A stretch of 64,000 nucleotides of DNA from contig NZ_CP072793.1 in assembly GCF_017901175.1 (NCBI RefSeq), positions 1 to 64,000 of the forward strand, written 5' to 3'. How positions within the stretch are numbered: the stretch's first letter is position 1; every line of letters begins with the position of its first letter. The position numbers were made by a program, and so were the translations under genes. Of the stretch, positions 45,380 to 53,849 are shown piece by piece. This DNA is from Thiothrix unzii. Lineage in GTDB: Bacteria; Pseudomonadota; Gammaproteobacteria; Thiotrichales; Thiotrichaceae. Below the pieces are notes generated by a model. The model searched no databases. It worked only from the letters and a program-made list of their open reading frames with translations, and was not told where the DNA came from.

Positions 45380-47250
45380 GAGACTGCCTCTAATAAAACT
45401 GTGGCCTCGCTTTGCAAGGCGCGGGTGAAATCCGTTTCCTGATGGCTAGTCAGCAATAAACGGTCAGTAGCGCGGGTCATGGCGACATACAATAGCTTTG
45501 CTTCATCGGCTGCGGTTGCCGTATCCGTGCTAATGAAACCAATGCCCGCAATCACCACCAACGGAAATTCCAACCCCTTGCTGCTATGGAAAGTCATGAG
45601 CTTTACCGAATCTTCGGCAGGGTTGAAACCTTTTTTACTCGCCGGGTCACGCAACCAATAACAAGGTACGTCTGCGTCGTGCATGGCTTGCTGCAATACT
45701 TTGCCCTGATTACTGTGTCGATACAGCACCGCCATTTCTGCCCATGATGTGCCACGTTCCTGATGCCATTGCCGTAACCAACGCACAATTCTTACGGTTT
45801 CTTCTGCAAAACTGGAGAACAGGCGGCAAACAGGACTAAAGCTGTGTCGCCCTGCCATTTCTGGAGCCAGTAGGGGGATATGATCGTCGTCACTGTCGTG
45901 GGGTTGCAAATATTGCCGCGCAAATTGGTAAGCAAACCCAAACACTTCATCGGTGTTACGGTAATTGAGGCGCAGCACGGTAGTACGCCCGCGTGCTTGA
46001 ATCCCCACGCTGGAAAGGCTGAACTTCAACGATTGGTTTTGTTGGTAAATGGATTGCGCATCATCGTATAACAACAGCAAAGAATCTTTTTCCGGGTCAA
46101 CCATGCCGCTAACCAGCTTTAACCACGCAGGCTGAAAATCATGCCCCTCATCAATCATGATTGCGCCATATTGCGCTTTGGGAATACGCCCACTTTCTAC
46201 AGCGGCACTGACGCTATTGACCAGCGCATCCAAATACTCAACCCCGTGTTCCGTTGGGCGGTCGATGTGATAGGCACGTAATTGTTCACCACACCAGTCA
46301 TGAAAGTGGTAAACGCTCACCTTGTCATCAATGGCTTTTTCTTGCATCAAAGCCCGCAACCGCGCCGCTAAGGCAATGTTGTAACACAATACCAAAATGG
46401 GTTTGGACAATAGCTTTGCCAGATACAAACAGCGGTACGCCAAGATGAGCGTTTTCCCAGAGCCTGCTACCCCGTGAATAACACGATGCCCACGCCCCAT
46501 GCTGCGAGCTAGTTGTTCCTGTTGCAGATCCATGACTTTGAGAATATCGGGCAACACCGTTTCGATGGGTTTATCGGCAATATCAGCCTGCGGTTCTGCA
46601 AACAAACTGCCTTGGGACGCGATCCGAATCTCCGGGAAAATATGCCAGCGGATACGATCCAACTGCGGCACTGTCAGCGGCTTGCTGAACTGGTAATCGA
46701 ACATATTCCATAAGCATTGCTGGAAATCTTCCGGGTCAATATTTTCCAGCATTTCATCACTGCACAGGGTGCGATTCCAAGGCAACACGGCTTGCAAATC
46801 GGTATTGCTAAACTGTTTCCGGCTAATATTGGTCAGTACCACGCCATAGCCGTAAGGGAACGCCAATTTGCCCTGATGCCTGCCTGCGTATTGAATCAAT
46901 TGCGGGTCTTGTTCGAGTTGCTGCACCAACTTATAAGCACATTGCCGCGCCTGTTCCAGCGGGTTGGTAGTGGTTTTAACGCCTTGCGGAGTTAGCAGGG
47001 TAGCAGACGCTTTGTCGATAGACTGAATACTATCCAGCTTCCAATCTTTCACTTCCAGCAGCAATAATCCGCGCCAAGGATGCACGATAATGAAATCAGC
47101 GTAACGCTGGCGAAAACCTTCACCCACACGCGGCTCGTACCAACACAGGTAATCATCTTCCAACAACTGTTCCAAACGACGCGCAAAACGCTTCTCGCCG
47201 GAAGTCATCCGATTGAGGCAACTCTGTAAAGACGGGATTAGCTTAGTCAT
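45376..47250 (-). CDS. NERD-domain superfamily I DNA helicase
   Basis: The 624-residue protein has an N-terminal NERD nuclease-related domain (about 15-130, with RYADFIIVHPWRGLLLLEVKDW showing the D...ExK core) and a UvrD/Rep-like superfamily I helicase. The helicase shows Walker A GVAGSGKT (Lys266), Walker B IMIDEGHDFQPAW, motif III-like LLLLYDDAQSIYQ, motif V KLMTFHSSKGLEFPLVVIAG and motif VI AKLLYVAMTRATDRLLL. Nuclease-helicase fusions of this type occur in defence islands. It is the first gene of a three-gene operon with the HIT and HNH genes. Confidence 0.9.
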   Translation of the reverse strand: MTKLIPSLQSCLNRMTSGEKRFARRLEQLLEDDYLCWYEPRVGEGFRQRYADFIIVHPWRGLLLLEVKDWKLDSIQSIDKASATLLTPQGVKTTTNPLEQARQCAYKLVQQLEQDPQLIQYAGRHQGKLAFPYGYGVVLTNISRKQFSNTDLQAVLPWNRTLCSDEMLENIDPEDFQQCLWNMFDYQFSKPLTVPQLDRIRWHIFPEIRIASQGSLFAEPQADIADKPIETVLPDILKVMDLQQEQLARSMGRGHRVIHGVAGSGKTLILAYRCLYLAKLLSKPILVLCYNIALAARLRALMQEKAIDDKVSVYHFHDWCGEQLRAYHIDRPTEHGVEYLDALVNSVSAAVESGRIPKAQYGAIMIDEGHDFQPAWLKLVSGMVDPEKDSLLLLYDDAQSIYQQNQSLKFSLSSVGIQARGRTTVLRLNYRNTDEVFGFAYQFARQYLQPHDSDDDHIPLLAPEMAGRHSFSPVCRLFSSFAEETVRIVRWLRQWHQERGTSWAEMAVLYRHSNQGKVLQQAMHDADVPCYWLRDPASKKGFNPAEDSVKLMTFHSSKGLEFPLVVIAGIGFISTDTATAADEAKLLYVAMTRATDRLLLTSHQETDFTRALQSEATVLLEAVS

Positions 47251-47322
47251 AACGCAATTATTGTCGTTTTTAGTTGATATAGCGTCGATGATACAGCAGC
47301 GTTCGGTGCACTAGCCACAATG

Positions 47323-47364
47323 AGTTCAAACAGTGAAGTCACATGGTGTTTGGAATAATCAGCG
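47323..47364 (-). pseudogene. decayed fragment of the HIT gene
   Basis: These 42 bases match 45225-45267, inside the HIT gene, with two substitutions and a one-base gap, in the same orientation. The match covers the codons around the segment KRHVASLFEL. No reading frame survives. It lies 73 bases upstream of the helicase start, so the helicase is bracketed by HIT sequence on both sides. Confidence 0.75.
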
Positions 47365-47394
47365 TCTGATTCAATTTAAGCTGTTCCGAGATTG

Positions 47395-47991
47395 TTACAA
47401 CCACGCCCGAATCGCTGCCGCTAATTCCGCCGGAGGTGCGGCGTGTTGCACTTGCGTTTGCACTTTACCCTGTTTGTCGATCACGTAAATCACGCTGGAA
47501 TGGTCAATGGTGTACGCCATCGCCGACCCCGGCATTTCGACTTTGCGGAAAAAGGCGTTGTAACGCCGTGCGAGGGTTTCCAGCTCCGGCAATGTGCCGC
47601 TGACCCCGACGATATTGGGGTGGAAATAGCCGACGTAGCGTTGAATGTGTTCTAAAGTGTCGCGTTCGGGGTCAACCGAGATGAAAATGCCTTGCACCTG
47701 CGCCATTTCTGCGGCACTGAGTTGTGCAAAAGCGGCCTTTTGGGTTGCCATTGAGGTGGGGCAAATGTCGGGGCAGGCGGTATAACCGAAATACAACGCC
47801 ACCACTTTACCGCGAAAATCGGCTAAATTGACCGCGCCCTTAGCAGATTGCAGGGTGAAATCGCCACCCACCGATTGTGCGGCGGGTTGCACACTCGCAG
47901 CCGGTGCGGGGTTAAGTTGTTGCGAGATCCACCATGCTGCGGCTACGCCTAAGCTGATGGCGGCGACCATGCCGATGAGTTGTTTCCACAT
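47395..47991 (-). CDS. SCO1/SenC family copper chaperone
   Basis: This membrane-anchored thioredoxin-fold protein delivers copper to the CuA site of cytochrome c oxidase. The 198-residue protein has an N-terminal anchor (about 5-22), Cys73 and Cys77 in CPDIC, and the third copper ligand, His, in YTIDHSSVIYV near 165. FISVDPERDT is the family signature. It is divergent from tonB. Confidence 0.94.
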   Translation of the reverse strand: MWKQLIGMVAAISLGVAAAWWISQQLNPAPAASVQPAAQSVGGDFTLQSAKGAVNLADFRGKVVALYFGYTACPDICPTSMATQKAAFAQLSAAEMAQVQGIFISVDPERDTLEHIQRYVGYFHPNIVGVSGTLPELETLARRYNAFFRKVEMPGSAMAYTIDHSSVIYVIDKQGKVQTQVQHAAPPAELAAAIRAWL

Positions 47992-48124
47992 AACTGCTAC
48001 TCAAATTGCCGTTAAAGGTGCTAAGATAACCCTTCATCAAAGGGGCTTACCTTGAAAAAAAGCAAGCGGGATAATATTAAAATCAATGTCCTGCCGATCA
48101 AACAGACGAACTGTGAACCACACT

Positions 48125-48994
48125 ATGCCTGTATTGCCTAGAAATTTAGCGGATGAACCGCTTGCCAAAACGCTACCTGTCGCGCTGCTGCTGCATTTGT
48201 TGCTCATCGGTGGGGTTGGCTTTATTCCGGGAATTAACCCGCAAGCGTATCTTTCCCCGGTGCTCGACATCACGCTGGTACAAACGCACAGCGAGAAAGC
48301 TCCCGACGAGGTCGATTTTATCGCGCAAGCCAATCAACAAGCCAGCGGTAATAGTGACCAAAAAAATCGCCCGACCAGCCCATTGTCATCGTTGTTGCCC
48401 AATGAAGCAGAAGGCGATTCTCCTGTACAAACCGAAGCCAGCATGACCGAGGCAGTGCCGAAGTTACAACCGCAAATCCTGACTACCAAAGGCGAAACCT
48501 TTAAACGCGTCGATAAATCCCCGGAACAGCCCGAAGAAGAGCAGCCGGAAATCGCACCAGAGCGTTCGGATGCCACCCAAGAAATTGCGCAATTGCTGGC
48601 GGAAGTGGACGAACAAGAAGCGCGTTACGCCCGCCGCCCCCGGATTCACTTTATTGATGCGGTGAGTGCCAAAAGCGCGGTGGAAGCGGAATACATTGAT
48701 GCGTGGGTGAAGAAAATTGAGCGCGTCGGCAATATCAATTTCCCCGAAGAAGCGGTGCGTCGCCAGTTGAGTGGCAAGTTGATTTTGAATGCCACCCTCG
48801 ATCATCAGGGTCGTATTGTCGATACCCAAATCAGTGTATCATCAGGCTATGATGTATTGGATAAAGCCGCCTTGCGCATCGTGACTTTAGCAGGGCCTTA
48901 TCCGCCATTGCCGGATGACATCCGCCGTAAATGGGATCAACTCAACATTACCCGCACGTGGTTGTTCCACAGCGGAACCCTCGACACTCAATAA
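48125..48994 (+). CDS. TonB family energy transducer
   Basis: The 289-residue protein has an N-terminal membrane anchor (about 20-38, VALLLHLLLIGGVGF with the His typical of TonB anchors), a long acidic, Pro/Glu-rich periplasmic part and a C-terminal TonB domain (about 200-280: INFPEEAVRRQLSGKLILNATLDHQGRI, SGYDVLDKAALRIV). It precedes yqgE-ruvX-pyrR as in Pseudomonas. The linker is acidic rather than the usual Lys-Pro. TolA-like or TonB3-like duties (pilus, envelope) are possible; the receptor is not known. Confidence 0.9.
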   Translation: MPVLPRNLADEPLAKTLPVALLLHLLLIGGVGFIPGINPQAYLSPVLDITLVQTHSEKAPDEVDFIAQANQQASGNSDQKNRPTSPLSSLLPNEAEGDSPVQTEASMTEAVPKLQPQILTTKGETFKRVDKSPEQPEEEQPEIAPERSDATQEIAQLLAEVDEQEARYARRPRIHFIDAVSAKSAVEAEYIDAWVKKIERVGNINFPEEAVRRQLSGKLILNATLDHQGRIVDTQISVSSGYDVLDKAALRIVTLAGPYPPLPDDIRRKWDQLNITRTWLFHSGTLDTQ

Positions 48995-49015
48995 CCCGAT
49001 GGATTGGTAAAGCCT

Positions 49016-49582
49016 GTGACCGAGAATACCCTTAACCTGCGCAACCACCTGCTGATTGCCATGCCGGGCATGGGCGACCCGAATTTTGACCATAGCGTGA
49101 GCTTGTTATGCCAGCATGATGAATTCGGTGCGTTTGGCGTGGTGATTAATCGTCCGTTGGAAATGACGGTGGGGGAATTGCTGGGGCAGTTGGCGATTGA
49201 AATCCATGACCCACACATTGCAGGGCAACCCGCACTGAGCGGCGGGCCGGTGCAACCGGAGCAAGGTTTTGTGCTGCACGACGGCGAGCGTCGCTGGGAT
49301 AGCACCTTGCGGATTAGTGACGATTTAGCCCTGACTTCTTCGCGCGATATTTTAAGCGACATTGCCAGTGGTGTGGGGCCGCAGCATTTTTTGCTGATTT
49401 TGGGTTGTGCAGGCTGGAGTCCGGGGCAGTTGGAACACGAAATCAAAGAAAATGCGTGGCTTACCTGCCTTGCTACCCCGGAAATCTTATTTGATATGCC
49501 CTACACTCAACGTTGGCAGGGTGCGGCGCGTACCTTGGGAATTGATATGAATTTACTGGGTGTTACCGCAGGACACGCATGA
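49016..49582 (+). CDS. yqgE: YqgE/AlgH family protein
   Basis: The 188-residue protein of the UPF0301/YqgE family has the signatures LRNHLLIAMPGMGDPNFDHS, GAFGVVINRP, LSGGPVQPEQGFVLH and LGCAGWSPGQLEHEI. The biochemical function is unknown; in Pseudomonas AlgH was linked to alginate regulation. A GTG at 49016 is the preferred start; a TTG 12 bases upstream is also possible. It overlaps ruvX by four bases. Confidence 0.92.
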   Translation: MTENTLNLRNHLLIAMPGMGDPNFDHSVSLLCQHDEFGAFGVVINRPLEMTVGELLGQLAIEIHDPHIAGQPALSGGPVQPEQGFVLHDGERRWDSTLRISDDLALTSSRDILSDIASGVGPQHFLLILGCAGWSPGQLEHEIKENAWLTCLATPEILFDMPYTQRWQGAARTLGIDMNLLGVTAGHA

Positions 49583-50022
49583 CGCATTTGACGGTTTTGG
49601 GTTTCGATTACGGTAAAGCTCGCATTGGCGTTGCTGTTGCCAATACCTTAACAGGGGTGGCGACACCGCAATCGACGGTAACAGCGCGTGACGGTGTGCC
49701 CGACTGGGCGGCGATTACCCGCTGTATACAAGAGTGGCGACCCAAACGTTTGGTGGTGGGGATGCCACGTAAACTGGATGGTAGCGACAGTGCGATGCAA
49801 GAGCCGATTGAGCGTTTCATCCGTCAATTGGAAGGGCGTTACGCCTTGCCGGTGGATGTGGTCAGCGAGCAATTGTCCTCACGGGAGGCGGAGCAACGCT
49901 TAAAGTCGGCGCGGCAAGCGGGGCGCAAACGCAAAGTCCGCAAAGAAGAGATTGATCAGGTGGCTGCCGCCATTATTCTGGAAAGCTGGATGCAGGAATA
50001 CACTAATGGACAACAACTATAA
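49579..50022 (+). CDS. ruvX: Holliday junction resolvase-like RuvX (YqgF), pre-16S rRNA nuclease
   Basis: The 147-residue RNase H-fold nuclease has the first catalytic Asp in LGFDYGKARIGVAV, Glu in VVSEQLSSREAEQRL, and the last acidic residue in KEEIDQVAAAIIL. In E. coli YqgF matures the 5' end of 16S rRNA. It overlaps yqgE (ATGA) and pyrR (17 bases), so the three are translated from one message. Confidence 0.95.
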   Translation: MTHLTVLGFDYGKARIGVAVANTLTGVATPQSTVTARDGVPDWAAITRCIQEWRPKRLVVGMPRKLDGSDSAMQEPIERFIRQLEGRYALPVDVVSEQLSSREAEQRLKSARQAGRKRKVRKEEIDQVAAAIILESWMQEYTNGQQL

Positions 50023-50515
50023 TATTGATGCCTTACTCGACACGCTGGAACAGCAGGTGCGTGATTGGATGCAAGCCCGTGGCATTGCTGATCCGTTGCT
50101 GGTTGGTATTCATACCGCTGGGGTATGGATTGCCGAACACTTGCAACAACGCCTGCAATTGGCGGAAGAGCCGGGAAGCTTGAGTGTCACTTTTTACCGC
50201 GATGACTTCAGTCGGGTGGGTCTGCATCCACAAAGCAAGCCGTCGTTATTACCCGATGTGAATAATCGCCATGTATTGCTGATTGATGACGTGATTTATA
50301 CCGGGCGTACTTTGCGCGGTGCTATGAATGAACTGTTTGATTTCGGGCGACCCGCTTCGATTACCGTGGCGGTATTGGTGGCACGCCAAGGGCGGGAATT
50401 ACCGATTGAGCCGCAATTGGCAGCGTTACACGCCGAGCCGGGGGCGCAATGGCATATTGAGGTGACGGGGCCGCAACCGTTGGCTTTGGCGGTTGTGCCA
50501 CGCGCAGCACCCTAG
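50006..50515 (+). CDS. pyrR: bifunctional PyrR: pyr regulator / uracil phosphoribosyltransferase
   Basis: The 169-residue type I phosphoribosyltransferase has the PRPP loop LLIDDVIYTGRTLRGAMNELFDFGRP, the PyrR signature. In many gammaproteobacteria it sits after ruvX and before pyrB. Here pyrB is missing and a histidine kinase gene follows at once. RNA-binding attenuation control is known for Gram-positive PyrR, but I see no pyr attenuator here. The start lies within ruvX. Confidence 0.93.
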   Translation: MDNNYNIDALLDTLEQQVRDWMQARGIADPLLVGIHTAGVWIAEHLQQRLQLAEEPGSLSVTFYRDDFSRVGLHPQSKPSLLPDVNNRHVLLIDDVIYTGRTLRGAMNELFDFGRPASITVAVLVARQGRELPIEPQLAALHAEPGAQWHIEVTGPQPLALAVVPRAAP

Positions 50516-52150
50516 ATGTTAATCAATGCCCGTCTGCCGTTACCGCGCAAGGTGTTGTTGCGGTTGCGCAGTATCTTGCTGGTGGTGATGTTAACGGTGT
50601 TGGCATTGCCGTTGGGTGGTTTGTATTTTTTCCGCATTTACGAAAATGAACTGGTACAACAAACCGAGCTGGAATTGATTTCACAAGCAGCGGTATTGGC
50701 GGCGACGTTTCGGCAAACAGTGCGGGATCAGGCGAACGGACACGATTACGGCTACGTGTTGTTTACTGGGGATTTGGGGAAAGCGTATCTCAGCCCTGCG
50801 CGTGAAGTTTCGCCTGAATCGCAGGATTATCAGCCGGTAACACCGCGTGTTGATTTGATTGCGCCGATTGAATTGCCGCGCCCGGAAGCGCGTCCGAGTA
50901 TCCACGCTACCGATACGTTGGCGCAAAATGTCGGGGAGCGGATGAAGCGCATTATGCAGGATATGCAGCAAACCACCTTATCCGGGGTGCGCTTGCTGGA
51001 CATGAACGGCACGGTGATTGCGGGGCGCGAAGAGGTTGGTTTGTCACTGGCGCACATTGCCGAAGTGAAACAGGCGTTGAAGGGGCAATACGCCAGTACG
51101 ATTCGCCAACGGGTGTCGGATGAGCCACCGCCGCCGCTGTATTCGATCAGTCGCGGAACCAATATTCGGGTGTTTGCGGCGTTTCCGGTGATTGAAGCGG
51201 GGCGATTGCAAGGGGTGATTTATTTATCACGTACCCCGACCAATATTATCAAACATTTGTATGAAGTGAAGGAAACCGTGGCTCTGGCAACTTTGAGTTT
51301 GCTGGTGTTGGCGGTGTTGCTGGTGCTGTTTGTATCGTCAACGATTTCGCGCCCGATTCGGGAATTATTGCGGCAAACCGAGCGGGTGCGTAACGGCGAA
51401 CAGCGTGAAATTGCGCCGCTACAGCATCCGGTAACGCAGGAAATGGCGCAATTATCCGACAGCTTTGTGGGGATGTCACACGCGCTGGCGGAGCGTTCGG
51501 ATTATTTACGTCGCTTTGCGACGCATGTTTCCCACGAGTTTAAAACCCCGTTGACTTCGATGCAGGGGGCGTTGGAGTTATTGCGTGATCACTTGGATTC
51601 GATGACGGTAGAACGCAGCGGGCATTTCATCAATAATTTATTGGCAGATACCCAGCGGTTGAAATTGCTGGTCAATCGTCTACTGGAGCTGGCACGCGCC
51701 GATGCGTTGGAACCCAGCAAGCAAACCAGCACCCTGACAGAAATGCTCAAAGCAGTGCAAAATCGTTACCAAGAGCGCGGTTTGGCATTGCAAATACCGC
51801 AAGGCTTGCCGGAATGCCGTTTGGCGATTGCCCCAGACGCACTAGAGTCTATTTTCAGCAATTTATTCGATAACAGCGTGCAGCATGGCGCAACCAGTAC
51901 TGCGTTGACCGCGCAAGTGCGCCCGCAAGTGCTGGAAGTGCACGTGCAGGATAACGGCGAAGGCATTTCCCCGGCGAATCGCGATAAAATTTTCACCCCG
52001 TTTTTTACCACTAAACGCAGCAACGGCGGCACGGGGTTGGGGCTGGAAATCATTGCGTCGTTGCTCAAGGCTTACGGTGGCAGTATTCGTTTAGGAGAAA
52101 GTGCTGTGGGGGCGGCGTTTGTGCTGGAATTACCTTTGGATAAAACTTGA
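50516..52150 (+). CDS. sensor histidine kinase
   Basis: The 544-residue membrane kinase has a first helix (about 18-38), a periplasmic sensor region (about 40-245), a second helix (about 250-270), a HAMP linker, and a HisKA domain with phospho-acceptor His340 in THVSHEFKTPL. The ATP-binding domain shows FDNSVQHGA, DNGEGISPAN, FTPFFTTKRSNGGTGLGLEI. The start ATG directly abuts the pyrR stop. No response regulator is adjacent; the closest OmpR-type one is at 61795-62493. The signal is unknown. Confidence 0.93.
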   Translation: MLINARLPLPRKVLLRLRSILLVVMLTVLALPLGGLYFFRIYENELVQQTELELISQAAVLAATFRQTVRDQANGHDYGYVLFTGDLGKAYLSPAREVSPESQDYQPVTPRVDLIAPIELPRPEARPSIHATDTLAQNVGERMKRIMQDMQQTTLSGVRLLDMNGTVIAGREEVGLSLAHIAEVKQALKGQYASTIRQRVSDEPPPPLYSISRGTNIRVFAAFPVIEAGRLQGVIYLSRTPTNIIKHLYEVKETVALATLSLLVLAVLLVLFVSSTISRPIRELLRQTERVRNGEQREIAPLQHPVTQEMAQLSDSFVGMSHALAERSDYLRRFATHVSHEFKTPLTSMQGALELLRDHLDSMTVERSGHFINNLLADTQRLKLLVNRLLELARADALEPSKQTSTLTEMLKAVQNRYQERGLALQIPQGLPECRLAIAPDALESIFSNLFDNSVQHGATSTALTAQVRPQVLEVHVQDNGEGISPANRDKIFTPFFTTKRSNGGTGLGLEIIASLLKAYGGSIRLGESAVGAAFVLELPLDKT

Positions 52151-52183
52151 GATTGGCATCGTATCGTCTGACTTATGCCGGTT

Positions 52184-52206
52184 AGCCGAAAATATTTGGC
52201 TTTTAT
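52184..52206 (+). terminator. terminator after the histidine kinase gene
   Basis: AGCC(G)AAA-ATA-TTTGGCT forms a short stem followed by TTTTAT, 34 bases after the kinase stop codon. The stem is only seven pairs with one bulge, so strength is moderate. Confidence 0.55.
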
Positions 52207-52252
52207 CGCGTGTCAGTCGCACACTGGATAGCACGATAATGAACCCGAAGTT

Positions 52253-53089
52253 ATGAGTGACCCCATGCGTTTAGCCCATCTGATCCTGCTAGTGTTATTG
52301 GCGTTAACCCCATTGCGGGCGTTTGCGTTTGTGCCGCCAGCGCAGATCAAATTAACCACCCAAGAATGGGGGGGAGCGGCTCCGGCAGATGTGCAGGCGG
52401 TACTGGATTCGGTCATCACCGTGATTAGCCCCTACATTGCGCAACGCAAATTCGGGACGATTTTGGTTCAGCGTAGTGAAGACGCGCCGCGTGCAATGTA
52501 CGAAAAAAGCGCGGATGGCGAATACATTGTGCAGGTGCAAGCCTCCGGCAACCATTGGGCACGCATTGCTTATCAGTTTTCGCACGAAATGTGCCATTTA
52601 ATGAGCAATTACGACCTTGCCCCGAACAATGTTTCACGCCAGCAATGGTTTGAGGAAGCGTTGTGCGAAGCCTTCGGTTTATTTACCTTGGAGCGCATGG
52701 CAGAAGCATGGGCAGAAAATCCGCCTTACCCGAACTGGAAAGATTACGCCCCGCATTTGCGCGAATACAGTCAAAACAACCTGCAAGAAGCACACCGCCA
52801 ATTGCCTAAGGGTATGAAATTACCCGCTTGGTATCAGCAATACCGTGAGGTGTTACGTGCTGACCCTTACGCTAAAGACCGCGACTTGAACGAGGTGGTG
52901 AGTAACCAAATCCTCCCGATTTTGTCAGCAACACCGCAGGGTTGGACAGCGATCAATTACCTGAATCTTGGCGAAACCGGCAAAGACCTTTCGTTGGAAA
53001 CGTATTTAGGCGATTGGCTGGAAAATTCACCGCCAGATTTACGCGAACCAGTCAGCAAAATTAAGGCGTTGTTGTTAACGTCACAGTGA
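52253..53089 (+). CDS. secreted HExxH putative metallopeptidase, unknown family
   Basis: The 278-residue protein has a Sec signal peptide (about 1-26, ending AFAF). HEMCH at 111-115 and EEALCEAFG at 134-142 place a glutamate about 19 residues after the second histidine, as in gluzincin zinc peptidases. Two conserved-looking cysteines (114 and 138) lie inside these motifs. A helical C-terminal half follows. I do not recognise the family and the substrate is unknown. It stands alone between the kinase terminator and the M23-like gene. Confidence 0.75.
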   Translation: MSDPMRLAHLILLVLLALTPLRAFAFVPPAQIKLTTQEWGGAAPADVQAVLDSVITVISPYIAQRKFGTILVQRSEDAPRAMYEKSADGEYIVQVQASGNHWARIAYQFSHEMCHLMSNYDLAPNNVSRQQWFEEALCEAFGLFTLERMAEAWAENPPYPNWKDYAPHLREYSQNNLQEAHRQLPKGMKLPAWYQQYREVLRADPYAKDRDLNEVVSNQILPILSATPQGWTAINYLNLGETGKDLSLETYLGDWLENSPPDLREPVSKIKALLLTSQ

Positions 53090-53222
53090 TAAGCCGTTCT
53101 TCCAGAAAGCCTTTGGGTTGCGGGTGAAATTGGCCTAGTATTATTAAGTACAATAAGATGAACTTTTCGGCATAAGCCGTATCAATAATAATGAAGAAGA
53201 GCACACATGCGGGGAATACGCC

Positions 53223-53768
53223 ATGAACAAGCCACTACTACTACTCGGCGCACTGACCGTTTTTATGATGGGTTATTGGATACCGGAGGATCGTCATCTC
53301 CCGGTTGAAGGCGCGAAACCTTACGATTGGAACCCTTCCGCCTTTTGGTATGTCGGCGGAATGAATGCACAAAAGGGCATTAATATTTTCGCCAATAAAG
53401 GCACATCGGTAGAGGCTGCCACCAGTGGCTGGGTGATTTACCGTGAAACTGATCCTGAAGGTGATAATTCCGTATTGGTATTAGGCGCGAAGTGGCGGTT
53501 ACATCATTATGCCAATCTGGAACAAGTGACGGTTAAACCCGCTTCTTGGGTTAAAACCGGTGAAAAAATCGGTACGGTGGGCACACCTGCTAAAGCTACC
53601 CCGCGTCCGGCAAATTTGTATTACTCCATTCGTAGCTTGCCCCCGCAAGTCTCAGAATGGAAGCCGGATCAGCCATTTGGGTTGGATCGGATGTTTTACG
53701 TGAATCCCCATGAGTTCCTGACAATTTATCAGTCAACTCAACACGATGACGCAGCCGCTGCGCATTAA
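53223..53768 (+). CDS. degenerate M23/LytM-fold periplasmic protein
   Basis: The 181-residue protein has an N-terminal signal or anchor (about 3-19) and an M23 peptidase-like beta domain, recognisable by QKGINIFANKGTSVEAATSGWVIY and WVKTGEKIGTVGTP. The zinc ligands are missing: the usual HxxxD is QKGIN and the usual HLHFE is NLYYSIR. It is therefore probably catalytically inactive, like the EnvC/NlpD amidase activators, or a structural M23 relative. The exact partner is unknown. Confidence 0.75.
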   Translation: MNKPLLLLGALTVFMMGYWIPEDRHLPVEGAKPYDWNPSAFWYVGGMNAQKGINIFANKGTSVEAATSGWVIYRETDPEGDNSVLVLGAKWRLHHYANLEQVTVKPASWVKTGEKIGTVGTPAKATPRPANLYYSIRSLPPQVSEWKPDQPFGLDRMFYVNPHEFLTIYQSTQHDDAAAAH

Positions 53769-53776
53769 GCGTGGCG

Positions 53777-53805
53777 TTGCAAGTTAGTCACGACTCCTCT
53801 ACACT
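53777..53805 (+). promoter_or_regulatory. probable promoter of the zinc-handling operon
   Basis: A TTGCAA -35 box (53777-53782), a 17-base spacer and a TACACT -10 box (53800-53805) lie 45 bases before the COG0523 gene. Each box matches the consensus at four of six positions with ideal spacing. The start point would fall near 53812, inside the palindrome described next. Confidence 0.5.
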
Positions 53806-53809
53806 TTAA

Positions 53810-53824
53810 TGCAACTTTGTTGCA
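53810..53824. promoter_or_regulatory. palindrome at the predicted transcription start, possible operator
   Basis: TGCAAC-TTT-GTTGCA is a perfect 6-bp inverted repeat overlapping the predicted transcription start. A repressor bound here would block the operon. Given the zinc-related genes downstream, a Fur-family regulator such as Zur is a reasonable guess, but the sequence is not a standard Zur box. Confidence 0.45.
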
Positions 53825-53849
53825 AACGAGAACGATGCAGGAATGAATC

